Positions 32,254-44,800 of a stretch of DNA of 64,000 nucleotides are shown here, piece after piece. A program made the position numbers and the translations under genes. How positions within the stretch are numbered: the stretch's first letter is position 1; every line of letters begins with the position of its first letter. The notes beneath the pieces were generated by a model. The model did no database searches. It was not told where the DNA came from and saw only the letters and a program-made list of their open reading frames with translations. The DNA lies in NCBI GenBank assembly GCA_024196135.1, contig JAMQCK010000085.1, forward strand, positions 19,327 to 83,326, written 5' to 3'. The stretch comes from Pleurotus ostreatus/Saccharomyces cerevisiae fusant (taxonomy: Eukaryota > Opisthokonta).

Positions 32254-35200
32254 TACGGACAAAGGTTGTAGCCACCTCTCGTTTATTGATCTCCTGGGAC
32301 TGCGAAGGATCGCACAGACTAAATGTACTTGTACATGGGCTGTGTATGTACCACCTGCGTTCGAAGGGTTCACCGTGCGATGTGTCCTAAATTTCGATGG
32401 AATACCGTGACAGCGTAGGGAAGGACATTGCGTACCGCGAACGTATGATCCTGCTGCGCTTTGTACGTTGAGTACCGAGTAATGCTCTCGTGAGAGTCCC
32501 TGGCTCTAAGACAGACATTCCGGGTGTATGTTCGAGCTTGTTATGGATGTCTGCGTCGTCCCAGCGTTCGGGATCACAATCAACCATGATGAGTAAAGGG
32601 AAAATATTTGCGCGAAGCCGGGTATACTTTCCGCGAGCGCCTCATCGAATGGCGATGACGAGGGTATCCCGATGTCATGAGAGAGCTTTGACGATGACAA
32701 CGCCTGGACGCTGCGCGGTCGATGCGCGTCCTTCGCGTAAAAGCTTCGAGCACCACTCACCAGATTGATTGATGCAATTCATTTGTGGCACCGTCAAGGA
32801 GCTGACGCATGGTGGGCTTACTGCACAATCTCCCTACCGCAAGACCTCGAGACAGGGAGCGACGTAGCCGGCTTGATCGTCTTGAGGGGTAATGTGATGC
32901 TTCAGGAGACGCTGATGAGCGCTGACGTTGGGGCAATACTGAGGACGTACAGAGGTTGCAGAGAGCGCGGGTGCAGACTCATATAGCCATTGTCAGAGCC
33001 ATAGAGTCAGCAATAGATCATATAGAGGAGAAATTGTTCACTGAGCGTATAGGGCACTTCATTCGGCTTCTCGTTATTCATTAATCTGGCATCCTCAGCG
33101 TCCGACTCAGCTGAAGTACTAATTGCTTCCTTGGATACAGTCGGGTGATGCCGCCGCTATGTCCGTCTTCGCGCACAGACACCAGAAATAAGAGCGGCTG
33201 AGTATCGCGGGAGGATGAAAGGGTGAGGGCATTCCCTCATAGTGATGTGAGGCTGTTGGATGCCTGCAGGTGGCTCGCGGCGGCATGATGCATGGCGGGG
33301 AACGTCATTGACGCCTCGACGACGATCGTCGTTTCAACAGAAGCTGCTCTAACATCAGCTTGCCTTACGGTGGTTTCTCATCGCTGAACGTCCGTCCGGC
33401 GCTGGAGGCAGATGAGAGCAGAAACTAAGCCCCGTTTGACTTCGGCTAACTCCGAAAGAGGGCACGTGGTATTTTGGTTCCGTCGACGTGACAGGGATGT
33501 GACTAGGCGCTGCGTGCGACCGCCTTTTGCTATCGTCTGTCGTGTCGCTGCAGATGCCGAGGCTGAGAATCAGAGGGGGAAGAATCATATATAGTGAAGG
33601 AGGCGCGCGACAGCGGCCATGAGAGCACAAGCGAAGCGTGAGATACGTGAGTGACGGTGAATGCTCCAAGTCCCCTGCACCCAAACCTCCCTCCCAATCT
33701 CCGCCCTCCGTAGGTGTACTGCAAGGTTTTAGTAGAGATCAAGGTCTATTGCAGGCGCGGGCGTACCCGAGCACCAGCTCGCAGCGGCGGCGGATGAGGA
33801 TCAAGGCGAGGTGTCGAAGCGTGCCGGACACGACAATGCGTCTACGCCGACGGGTCAGTCAGCCCAAACTTGGGACGACGCTCCGTACCCACCTAGCGAC
33901 GCGAGCTCTGCTCCGGTGAGACGCGCAGGAAGAGCTTAAGGTTGAGAGTATGAGCAGAAGCTTGAAGTCCGAAAGTCGACAACCTTGAGGCCCGAAAGTC
34001 GATCACCTTGAGGTCCGAAAGTCGCCTAGCATCTTGCATGTCGCCCAGATTTTTTGCCTGTCGCCTAGAGTTTTGCTTGTCGCCCAGATCTTGCTGTCGC
34101 CTAGAGTCTTGACTGTCGCCTAGATTCTTGCTGTCGCCAGAGCCAAGGCAGGAAAGAGCCTCGCGGACGCGATGCGCACTAGCGGGCCCGGGCCACCGGA
34201 CGGCCACGGGAAGCACGACACCACTCTCCCAGAGCGCTGCACAGGCCAACGCACGCCGATTTGCCCGAACAGGGGGAAGGCGGGGCGCATCGCACGAGCG
34301 GACGAGGTCTGTAGCGAGCGAGGAGGGAGTTGGCCCAACCTCGGGAGGGAATCGGACCCAGCCCTGCTCACGAAGTCCCCGAAGCCACCAACACGCAACG
34401 CTCCCACGCCCGTCTGCCCACAGCATCCGACCCCGCCTCGACCGACGCTCTGCTTGCTCTGCTACTACCTCCCGCCCGGACGCCGAATCGACAATCCGGA
34501 CGGGCTGTATCACAGAGGGCGAGAGTTGTTCGACGGCAAAGACGGAAGGAGCCCGAACCCAGTCCCCGAGGATTCCTGATGTGGGCGGCTGAATTACATA
34601 CCTTTTCTGGTGGTTTACAGTAGGTGTTGAGAGACGAGACGGTCGGGACGCATCGAGAGACTTGGAAGGGGCTGAAACGGTAGGCTAGCGTGAGAAGGGC
34701 CGGGGCGATTAGGAAGACGAAGTGTGCTCTCCGAGAGCGCTTGAGGTTGCAATGGTCCGGCAGAGCGATGGCGTGAGTGTTCTCATCGCAGAGGAACTGC
34801 TGCTATGTTCCTGCGCAACGCTCAAGGGGAGATGGGGGACGGAGACAAAGTACAATGATCGATCAGCGGGGGCAAAGCGCGTCGTCATTCCTTGTCTCCT
34901 ACCACCATCATCTCGAAGCCTGTGGCGAATCGCGTCTCTCGATGCACTTATAATACACTGCGATGTCTCTCCTCTTGAATGCTAGCTTGTAATGAACAAT
35001 CAGTGTAAAGCCTTGCAGCATCGACCTTTTTGAACAGCCCAATGCGCCTTCAAGATGTGAAGGCAGTACATCTTTACCTCTCGCCGGCATGGCCTACGAC
35101 CGTTGACTATGCTCGAGCCTTTTCTCCTGTCTCAAGAGCTACCGAAATGGATGGGATTGCACCCTGTGCGGCGAGGTGCGTCTATTCACTCTCTGGGAGG

Positions 35201-36153
35201 CCGCATCCGAGTTGACAAGATACCCAGTTGTGTTCGTCAGCATCTTGAACTTGAACTTCCTTCCCGCCGCGCACTCCTGATCCATGCCAGAAACACTCGC
35301 ATGCATGCTTTTTCCTCACGTACGCAAGCACAGCGCCATCGCCTTTCTTCGTCCACATACGCAGCAGCGGGCCAGCGGGTCCGAATCTACCGCCTCGACG
35401 CACGCCAATCTCTGGCCTGTTTTCCACGTGCGCCGGCATTCTGAGCCCTCGGACGGACTCTTTTTAAACGCCGATCCCGGCCTCGCGCTACTGTCAAGGT
35501 TCAACTTTCTATCTGAATTATGCTCTTGGCGCAACGCGTCCACGTCTCCTCGCTGCAGCAACGCATGCGCGTGTCTCCTCCATCTGTTCTCTTTTGCTAT
35601 CCAACCTCGTACCAGGCCGGACGTTGCGCAAGGCCCGCCGACCTAACCCCGGTGTGCGCGGGGCGGGATACACTGCCGTACTTGCGGCTGTCTATGTTCC
35701 AGTCCGGTGCTTCAACGTGCGGACGGATGCTTCTTAGATACCGAATGGCCGTCAGACCAGTGCCACCTATTTTCTATTCTCGCTGGGCATATCCACGCTT
35801 TCAGAGCTGCAGCTGGTGCCCCATCCCACCCTCATTGTCCTGCGCCAATCTTTCCGGGTGCCGCGCGCCACATGAACCTGACAAGGAAGCGACGAGGCTG
35901 TCGGCACCGCCTCTGCGCCGATCCTGACCCGTCGAATAGACTCAGACGCAAGACAGTTTCGCGCTTCTAAAGGGGCGGACGAGACAAAAGGCTAATAAAT
36001 ATCCGCCCGTTGCTATGCACCTCTCCTTCCTCCCACCACCATTTCCATCCTCTACACGCGTATTCTCGTCGCCAACACCATCACCAACGTCCGCAGAGCC
36101 GACTAGACCCCACCCAGCACGACGAACGCGTAGTTTTACACCAACTCGACGCG
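32254..36153. other. 3.9-kb gene-poor region
   Basis: No coding exon chain could be supported on either strand. Frames at 33.9-34.6 kb are open in several phases at once, which reflects GC bias rather than genes. The region contains a minisatellite (33963-34140). A TATA-like AATAAATATCC at about 35993 lies 160 bp before the MFS transporter start. Confidence 0.4.
33963..34140. repeat. Degenerate minisatellite, two unit types
   Basis: First two and a half copies of a ~23-bp unit (GTCCGAAAGTCGACAACCTT-like), then about seven copies of a 17-20 bp unit built on TGTCGCCTAGA plus TTTTGC, with drift between copies. It lies in a gene-poor region. Confidence 0.75.
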
Positions 36154-38401
36154 ATGGACGCGCAACGCACCCTTACCGTTCCTGCCATCGCCTTCAGATG
36201 CCCGGACGACTCTGACTGCTCGGTCAACACGACCGTCGACGCCGAGAAGGCGCGCTCGATGTCCGAGGGCTCGAAGATCACCCCACAAGTCAGCCAGCAG
36301 AGCAAGGAAGACACCCCGGACGAGCTTTGGGCTGTCGATCCCATCAATCCCCGCAACTGGTCGACGAAGAAGAAATGGGCGTCCGTCTCGATCGTATGTC
36401 CCCTTCTCCTTCCTCAGGAGTTCATCCGCTAACTTGTCTACCAGGTCGCACTCTACACGTGAGCACTGTCGCGTCCAGGCGCGTCGCATCGTGCTCATCA
36501 TCCACAGATTTATCCCGCCTCTCACATCCTCAATGATGGCGCCCGGCCTCCCTGACATCGCCATCAATTACGACATCGACAACTCTACCATTCTCGCGCT
36601 CACCCTGAGCATATTCGTCCTTGCTTTGGCCATAGGCGTGAGTAGTTATCCTCATGCGCGTATCCCAGCATCTGACGATCCGCTAGCCCCTTGTCATCGG
36701 CCCCATGTCTGAGCTCTACGGCCGCAGATGGGTCCTGCATATCGCTAACCTTCTGTCTTTGGCCTTTAACCTCGGATGTATGTGCGCAATTCTCTTCGTG
36801 CAGCTTCCAGGAACTCACCCTCCCCTCTAGGCGCCTTCGCACCGACCACGTCGGCCCTCATCGCCTTGCGCTTCTTCAGTGGCCTCTCAGGCTCAGCCCC
36901 CATCGCTATTGGCGGTGGCTCCATCGGCGACCTCTTCAACGAGAAGGAGCGCGGCAGCGCCATGGCTCTCTACACCCTGTGCGCCTTCCCCCCTTCCCCT
37001 TTGTCCTACCCATAGCTCATACCTTGTCGTCCCTGCCAGCGGCCCCCTCCTCGGCCCCGTCATCGGCCCCATCTGCGGCGGCTTCATCGCGCAGAGCATC
37101 GGCATCAAATGGGTCTTCATCATCATTGCCATCCTCAACGGCGTCGCATCCGCCATCGGCCTCCCCATCCTACGCGAGACGTACCACCCGTACCTGCGCA
37201 TGCGCCAGGCGATGAAGAACGGCGTAGATCTAGAGAAGTTCATGGGCGCGGGGACGGGGATGGGGGTGTATGGGGAGAAGAAGGGCAAGTTGTTCTGGGT
37301 TAGCATCGCGCGGCCTGTGCACTTGTTGTTTGGGGATATCATCTGCTTTACGCTGTCGCTTTACATGGCTTTGTGAGTGGTTTGAATGCTTGAGAGGTCG
37401 GGTTTGTGCTGACGAGAACATTGCAGCATGTACGGCATCTATTACTTGATGTTCGCGACCTTCCCTGGTATGTATTCCCACCCGTTGGGCGTCAATCCTT
37501 GTTTGACCTTCGCGCAGGCTTCTTCTCCTCGACCTACGGCTTCAGCGTCGGCATCGACGGCCTCGTCTACATCGGGCTCGGCGTCGGCTTCTTCCTCTCG
37601 ACCATTGTCGGCGCGAAATTGGGCAACCGGGTCTATGAGCATGTGAGTGTTTCTCGATCCTCACTTGTGCCTCGGGCTTGGTCCCGTTCGAGGGGGCCCC
37701 TGCGCTGCGACCATGTGTTGAGCTGAGCTGAGCTGTGACGCTTGTGCTGAGCTGAGCTGCGACGCTTGTGGGCTGAGCTGCGACGCTTGTGAAGAGTGAA
37801 GATCAACATACTGACACCCTTCCCAGCTCTCCAACAAGCTGAACAACGGCGTCGGCAAGCCCGAGTACCGCATCCCGTCGCTCATCTTCGGCTCGCTCTT
37901 CGTCCCGGTCGGCCTTCTGTGGTACGGCTGGTCGGCGCAGGCAAAGATCCACTGGATCATGCCCATCATCGGCTCTGCGATCTACGGCTTCGGGCAGATG
38001 CTCACGTACTTTCCGATCCAACTCTACCTCGTCGACACGTTCACGTACGCGGCGAGCGCGGTGTCGGCTGCGGCGGTGAGTCTAGTCCTCTCCTCTATCC
38101 CACCCTTCTCTATCCCACCCTTCTCCATCCCAGCCTTCTCTATCCCAGCCTTCTCTATCCCACCCTTCAGCAAATCCACCCACCTAGTCGAGAACAACCG
38201 TACTGACATCCCCTCCAGTTCTTCCGCTCCCTCTTCGGCTTCGCCTTCCCGCTCTTCGCGCAGGACATGTTCAACGCGCTGGGCTTGGGCGGCGGGATGT
38301 CGTTGTTGGCTGGTGTGGCCATCGCCCTTGGCATTCCGTTCCCGATCTTTCTGTGGTACAAGGGCGAGGCGCTGCGGGCGCGGAGCTCGTTGGCGCGTTA
38401 A
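36154..38401 (+). CDS. MFS transporter (DHA1-type), paralog 1
   Basis: Ten exons: 36154-36393, 36445-36458, 36508-36637, 36687-36777, 36831-36978, 37040-37372, 37427-37467, 37518-37642, 37827-38075 and 38219-38401 (517 aa). The N-terminal cytosolic tail ends in DPINPRNWSTKKKW, the usual fungal DHA1 motif. Twelve membrane helices can be traced; motif A-like GPMSELYGRRW follows the second helix and GPLLGPVIGPICGG matches motif C. The gene encodes a plasma-membrane or vacuolar proton-coupled exporter, substrate unknown. Two introns (37643-37826 and 38076-38218) are long because they contain tandem repeats. The paralog at 57385-59860 has the same coding blocks. Confidence 0.92.
37718..37792. repeat. 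Tandem repeat inside an MFS transporter intron
   Basis: Three decreasing copies of a unit built on GAGCTGAGCTGCGACGCTTG within the 184-nt intron 37643-37826. Confidence 0.8.
38095..38169. repeat. 15-bp tandem repeat, five units, in an MFS intron
   Basis: Five near-perfect copies of CTATCCCACCCTTCT in phase, filling half of the 143-nt intron 38076-38218. The same intron in the paralog is about 53 nt and lacks the repeat. Confidence 0.9.
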
Positions 38402-38937
38402 GGAGTCGAACGACTTTCTCGTAAGACTTCGAGGCCTGCATGGCCTTTACCTTATACAGTATTTACCTTTCCCCTTCCTCCTTTGTTACACCCACCGCGG
38501 ACACTGACTCGCTGCGGCACCCCTCATACCTTACCACCCCCATAGCTTCTCTCGCCGCTCATCGCTGAAACGTTCTTTCGTTTCGCCATCGCGATACTCC
38601 CTCTTCCAGCATAGTGACACACATGGACACTTTCTTCACGCATCGTGATACCCACCATATGTACAGTACCCATATCAATGTCTGTTGTAGTTGTAGTTCG
38701 GCTTGGAATACGAGTTTGTGACTCTGATTCGTTGAGTGATTTTGGCCATGGTCACGCCTTTCAACTCTTATTCGGCTGAGTTCTGAAATCTCTCCTTTTT
38801 GCAGTCTGTGCTCAGTCGACAAACGGTATGCCCGCCAAGTTCATCGACCTGAAGCTGAACATCGGCAATATCCGAAGCACGTGCTGTGCACGCACGCACT
38901 GCCAAACTTCCCACGGCGCTTTTCCTCCCAAACAACG
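38402..38937. other. Intergenic, MFS terminator and EMC6 promoter
   Basis: 536 bp between two plus-strand genes. Pyrimidine-rich runs occur just upstream of the EMC6 start. No coding signal. Confidence 0.35.
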
Positions 38938-39408
38938 ATGGCGACACAAGCACCGGCCGCCGCGACGCCTGACGCGAAGGTGCAGCTGATATACCCTCCG
39001 AATGTGCAGGCGAACTCGACCGTGAACACTGTCAAGTTCATCACCGCCTCCCTCGCTGGCGCCGTGGCGGGCATCCTGGGCCTCCAGCACATCAAGGGCT
39101 TTGCGCTATTCGGCGCTTCTACGCTGCTTACCGCGTTCTGCCTGTTCGCGATCAACTGCCGCGGGTCACCAGCGCGGTACGTGCCCGGCGGCCTGCCAGC
39201 GCTCGTGAACCCGGGCAAGGACAACGCGTTCACGTTCGTCCTTGTTTGGACGCTCTTTTACGGTACGTCTTACGTCGTTTCGCGCCTAGTAAGCTGTCGC
39301 GTGGCTGACCACGCGGGCGACAGGAATCGTGCACGGTGCGTCTAGCGCGCTCTCCCGCCCGCGTGCCCCATTGACGCGTTCTGTCATTGGCGCGCAGTGT
39401 ACGACTGA
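38938..39408 (+). CDS. EMC6: EMC6, ER membrane protein complex subunit 6
   Basis: Three exons: 38938-39262, 39324-39335 (12-nt micro-exon) and 39398-39408 (11 nt including the stop), 115 aa. NTVKFITASLAGAVAGILGL and the C-terminus FTFVLVWTLFYGIVHVYD match EMC6. The final GIVHVYD is recovered only by joining the micro-exon, which supports the structure. EMC6 is a short multi-spanning subunit in the membrane core of the EMC insertase, which places tail-anchored and multipass proteins into the ER. The hydrophobic segments at about 35-65 and 95-112 fit. The protein is complete and of normal length. Confidence 0.93.
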
Positions 39409-39830
39409 ATGGGGCGCGTGGATGGATCTTCCCACCGTCCAGCTTAATTCCTGGGGCCCAGGCACGCCGCGCAGAGATATACTTCCCGCTGTACTCGAAT
39501 CTGGTTCTGGTTCGGATTACATGTACGCTTTGCGAGCCAGCTTGGGGGCGTGAAACTGGGGGGTGGCCACGGTGAGGGCGGAGGCCATCGATAGCGGCGT
39601 GCCGAGCGTGCGCCGGGGGCTCATCTCGCGCCTGGATCTCGGAGCGCAGGCCCACGTGGTGAGTTGAACATACACGTGTGCGCATGTGGCCAATCGCGTG
39701 GACGAGAGCGAAGGGGCCGCGCGCGATCCGGGTTCTGCGCCCGAGTGGGATGCGGACGCCTCTTGCCGTTCAAAACCGGGCGGAGGCCCATCAGCATGCT
39801 CGCCCATCTTGTGCTGCCCACTGACCCCCA
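39409..39830. other. Intergenic, EMC6 to DUF6593 gene
   Basis: 422 bp with no supported exon. It should include the promoter of the gene at 39831. Confidence 0.35.
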
Positions 39831-40715
39831 ATGCCCTCCTCGAGCAGCGCAAACTCCCTCGTCCTCCTCCAGTTTGGCGATAACCCGTTTACCGCGCGCT
39901 TCGAGGACCTCGAGGGGCGCGCAGCGGTCACTCTGTAAGGCGGGCGCTTATTTGATACTCGCGTACTGATATGCCTTTCACAGTGAAGAGGTACGCACAA
40001 TGATCCTTACGATGCGCGACCTCGTTTGACGATTTCGTAGGCGGCAAGTACGCCCAATATCATCGTCAAGCTCACGCGCGAAGCGCAGTGGGCAGACCGT
40101 CATGAGGGCATCCTTGGGCCGTCCAACTCGTATCTGTATTTCGGCCCGTCTCAAAGCCCGGGCTATGTTGTATACGGTAACAACCGCAACTCAATTGCGA
40201 TGGCCCACTTTCTCAGGCAGAACAGAGAAAATACAACGTACGTGGACCGACCGTGTACCACTTCGCAGCCCCTCGCGTCCCCGCGGCTAACACCCTCCCA
40301 GCTCCCGCCACTTCACCGCACAAAGCGGGAAGGATTACAAGTGGCGGATCACCCCCACGCGCATGGAGGTGAGTGCGTGTGCGCCGTGGTTCTACTCCCT
40401 CGTTAACAGCTCATCTCGCGTTTCGCCCGCTGCCCTTTGTCGACGTCCTGCTCCGCTGCTCACGATGCCTCCCGCGACTCGGTAAATGGCCCGTCATCGA
40501 CCTGCAAAAATCGCCACGCCCTCGCGCTTCATGTACGGCCCTTTCTCACCCCCTAGTGCGTGGACGGCCGCACCACGCTGGCCGTCTGGGAGGTCTCCCA
40601 TCCAGACGACGAGTTCCACGCAAAGCTCACCATTCGCCCCGCGGGCATCCCCATCGTGACCGAGATTGTCACGACGTTGGTCCTCAACCGGATGGCGCAA
40701 GCTTTGCAGTGGTAA
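39831..40715 (+). CDS. DUF6593-like protein
   Basis: Six exons: 39831-39934, 39984-39990 (7-nt micro-exon), 40041-40237, 40302-40368, 40410-40481 and 40557-40715 (201 aa; the frame closes only with the micro-exon). Seen: [20 protein letters not shown] at the N-terminus, then [18 protein letters not shown], a YKWRITP strand and [20 protein letters not shown]. This pattern of short beta strands with W-R and V-Y-x2-G resembles the DUF6593 family, which is common in Agaricomycetes and uncharacterised. No signal peptide or membrane helix. The family assignment is by recollection of its motif layout and is moderately sure. The 41-nt intron 40369-40409 is short even for this genome. Confidence 0.75.
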
Positions 40716-41812
40716 ATCCAGCGCACCACCGAGACCCCGCTGCGCCGCTCTGGAATGCGGGCGAGGAGTTACGGCCTGCCGCCTGTCAACCCGCGGACTT
40801 CGCTGCGAGACTCGCGAAGCCTGCGCGTTGCGGTCCTTGTGTGCAGGAAGGATCGGCGGGCCGCGAAGGGGTGGACGAGCTGCGTCGGGCGTATGGATGG
40901 GGCGGTCCCGGCTCGCACACGCTCTATTGACGCGCGGAAATGGGAGGTGCACTCCCCCGTTGTATGCATGGGGCGGAGGACCTGGACGGTGGAAGGACAA
41001 TAGTCGGCATGCGTGGGAGTCGGAGCACCTGCGCCTACGATGCCGCACGTGGGTAGCCGCCCACGCGACATTTCAACAATCATGCTCGGCCGACAGCGGC
41101 CCTCTTTCTCTCGATTCAATATGTATTCTTCGCTGTTCGTCTCTCCGTCTTGCCTCGACGCTTTCTGTATCACTAGTATGTTTCCCCTACCTTATCTCTC
41201 GGCTGTCTTATTTTGTTATTTACTCACACTGGCCATGAATCAGCCTGTAGCTGTACGTACATTGTACGCTTCATCACGACCTGCGACGCCCTATAGATGC
41301 ATCTGACTCTACCTGTGTCATCCAGATCTTCTCTGCGCCGCATGCATCCGTGCATATTGCTGTTGAGGACCTCCTTGCCTCTCCCGCAACGTACACTCCG
41401 CATTCCCACCACGAGTGGTGAGGGTACGTACTCGAGATCTATGTGTAGCTGCCGGCGGCGCAGGACTTTGCATAATCCTGCACCCTGTCTACACCACGCC
41501 CCCGTCGCAGGCGTGAGTGCCTGACTTGGCTCAGAGAAGCCTTGACCGTGCTCGAACCCGACTGGCCCTCAAAGCACGGATTCGCCTTGCATGATTGAAT
41601 CACTGATTTCGAGCTTCTTTATCAGCCAGAACCACCGCCGCGCGTGCCTGTAGGAACGTTGGCAAGGAGATAGCCGTTCGCAATCGCGCAGATAATCCAG
41701 GACGAGCACTGGAATTTCCCGAAGACGGGCGAAGTACACTGATGGTACAGATCTATTTTATTTCCTGGGCTAAAGTCCTATCGACTTCGCCAGTTCCCAG
41801 CCGCATAACCGC
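40716..41812. other. 1.1-kb intergenic region without a supported gene
   Basis: It lies between convergent genes (DUF6593 on plus, TTC27 on minus). Only short frames in all phases; nothing recognisable. Confidence 0.4.
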
Positions 41813-44800
41813 CTACTCCTCTACCCGGCCACCCCCTTTGAGCTCTTCCGCCAGTGCTTCGACGCGATCCCACCCTTCCTCGCCCTCGTGCTCGTCGCGC
41901 TCCCGTCCAATGAAGGCGCGCAACAGACTGCGGGCTTGCAGCTTCCACTTGTCGCCGCCGACGTTCCTCAGTACGTCCACGATTTCCTCCAGCGCAGCGA
42001 CCCGCTCAGCGAAGGACACCTCGGGATTATCGCGCACGCAGCGGAACGCTTCAAGCCACGCCGCGCGGGCGTCACCCCATTTTTCGGCGGACGTGGGGGT
42101 CGCGGTGGAGCCATCTGCGCTCGCCACCGTCCCATCCGCTTCCGCCGCCTCCAGCCACCGCGCCTCCGCTGCGCAGAAGCGCGCATGCGCCCTATGAACA
42201 CGCGCGGCGGTGGAGAGCGAGCACCCGCCCAGCCGCGGGAGAAGGCTGTTGTCGAACAGGCTGCGCACGGTGCGCGTGAGGACAGAGACGCGCGATTTGT
42301 CGCCCGTTGCGTGCTCGTCTTCTTGGCCGTCGGTATCCTTCTCCTTGCCTGTCTCGACCTCTTTGACGGCGGCACCGACCAACCTGTCGAGGACATCGGG
42401 GTCGATCTCCTGACCAGAAGTCTCATCGGCGACGCGAGCGAGGGCGCGAGCGGCCTCTGAGAGTTCACCGACTTCGACTGAAACGACCATATAATTGGCC
42501 CAGATCTTCCAGTTCGAATGAGCATTACGAAGCGCTTGCTTGAGTGCTTGGAAGGCGAGGAGCGGGTATGAAGGGAGTGGCTGTGTTGATTATCAGCATT
42601 GCGCTCTTTGTATGACGGATGGATGCGTATTCTTACCTTGCGTGCTTCGCCCTCCTCTTCGGCAGGTGGCGGAAGCTCACGTAATCGCAAGTAAACCGCC
42701 GCGAGGTTAGCCCAACTCTCTGGGTCCGTGTCGTCTATGCGAACGCACGCGCTGAAAGCCTGTGATGATAGTTAGCCGAATAAGATCATGCTGAGGAAGA
42801 TGCGTGCTAGAGGCGTGGACGGAAATACAAATCGAACAAATACGCCTCCAACGATGTAACCAGGTGGATAAAGCGTCCGAAACGGAGAGAAAGGAGAGTG
42901 TAAAAGAACGGGATGGAAGGATGTAGGGATCTAAGGCATTGCTGGCGCGCAGGGATAAGAAGATACGATTCGGAGCACGGCAAGAGCATGACGTGGCTGA
43001 TAATCAGCCAATAAGCCAGCAGAAGATATGCGAAAGGCATTCCAACAGCAAGGAGGGATACGTGTGAGGCGATGACCACAACGCGCCGTAAGTAAACAAA
43101 CATGGCAGCACGCATCCCCGCCGGGAATGAGCCATACAGAATCGATTGGATCAGGGCAGATGTGATGCGTGTGCTGACAGATACCGCCAGGAGAGCGCCA
43201 CGTGCGGGACGAGACGCGCGCATCTCAATTGACGGAGAAAGTCGTACGCGCGGGACGGAGGGGGCCCGGTGAGCTGGCTCGCGTGGACGGCATTCGCGTG
43301 CACGAGAAGAGAAGCGCAGAACGTGGTGGGGAGAACGTGGGAGGGGGTATGGAAGCAGGAAGCAGGGAAGCGGAGAAGACAAAAGGCTCACCTCGCGTGC
43401 ACCGAGCCAGTCCTCGATGCGCAGGTAGGCGCAGCCGAGGATGAACCAGGCCTTGCCCACGAGCGGGTTGATGGCGACCGCGCCGCGCAGGTGGGCCGTC
43501 GCCTCGCGGAAGCCCGCGAGTGCCGCGCTCTCCTCGTTCTCCCGCCGAGCCGCGAGCTGGAAGGCGAGGTAGCCCAGACTACGTAAGGCGCGCGAGCTAC
43601 GGTCGCCGACGAGGTGGAGGGCCTGTTCGTAGGCGGCACGGGCAGCGGGGACATCTGCTGGCTGGGCGGCGACTGCAAGGTCTCCGAGGATGCAGTAGAG
43701 TTTGGCTCGGCGGGCAGCGTCGATCTCGCCGCTGTCGCCCTTGCGTCCGTCAAGTAGATCGCGGACGATTGCTGTCGCGACGGAATGTTTTTCGAGGGAG
43801 ACGTGGCATTGAACGACCTCTTCCCAGAGTTCCAACCGCTCGAAAATCTCCAGTGCAGACCGGACGACACCGAGGGAGAGGTAGCGCAACCCGACCTCGC
43901 GCTCGAGAGCCCAGCGACTAGGGAGTGGTAGCGCGTATGCATAGCGCAGACGAATCGCGTTGGAGGCGTCTTTGATCGCGTCTTCCGCCCGCATCTGGTC
44001 GATGAGGGCCTGCAACTGCAGCGTCGCGCGCTCGACCGTACGCGTGCGCGATGCCTCCAGTCGCGAGCGTAGCAGCAGCGCCGCGGTGTGCACGCTCCAG
44101 TTGCGTGGATGGGTGATGACGCGGGCGACGTACGGTTTTGCCTCCTCGATGGTGATGGACGAACCGCTAGGAGGCTCGACGCCAGCAGAGTTGGCGAATG
44201 GCGCGAGCGAATGCGACGGTGCGGCCTTGAGGTGAGCGACACACAAGCCAAGGACGATGCACTGGTCGACCGGATGCAATGCTGGCTGCGACTCGGGCGA
44301 CAGATGCGCGAGCTTCGACCCCGTCCGCGGATCCGCGGCCGACGGCGAATACTCCGTCTGCTCAAGCAGCGTATCGTCGTTCAGCGCCAGATTATCCGGT
44401 AGGTCCTTCTTAGTCTCCTTTCTTGCGACCGCCATCTCCTCTCCCTCCTTCTCATCCTCCACCTTCAACTTGCTCTCCGCTAGCAGCACGAGCTGGCTGA
44501 CCTCGTTCTGCTGGAACTTCGTCCGCTTACCGAGCGCGCCGGACAGCTCGTACACAAGACCCGTCGCCTCGGCTGCACGCTCGAAGCATTCCCGCGCGGC
44601 CTTCTCCTGACCAAGTGCCTGCTGCAGCTGACCCTCCTCCACGCGCAGCCATCCAAGTAGCTCGGGCGAGTCTTTCAATACGCCTGCGAGCTTCTCGAGC
44701 GCGGGGTCGAGGTCTTCGGCGGGCGGCGCAGGCTCGTCCAGTAGTTGTGCGTGGATGAGGGTCGTGCGCAGGCGCCACCAGGCGTGCGTGGGGAGGGAGT

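Noticed and set aside
33893..34592. Overlapping long ORFs on both strands near 34 kb
   Set aside because: Open in several frames at once because of GC bias; one includes the translated minisatellite. No splice chain or motif.
40494..41173. Opposing ORFs across and beyond the DUF6593 gene
   Set aside because: They overlap its last exon antisense or run into the empty intergenic region without splice support or motifs.
42807..43391. Read-through of TTC27 exon 1 giving an 822-aa protein
   Set aside because: The tail after the donor is low-complexity and unlike TPR sequence, whereas splicing to 42759 restores the expected TPR and C-terminus. Kept only as a possible retained-intron form.
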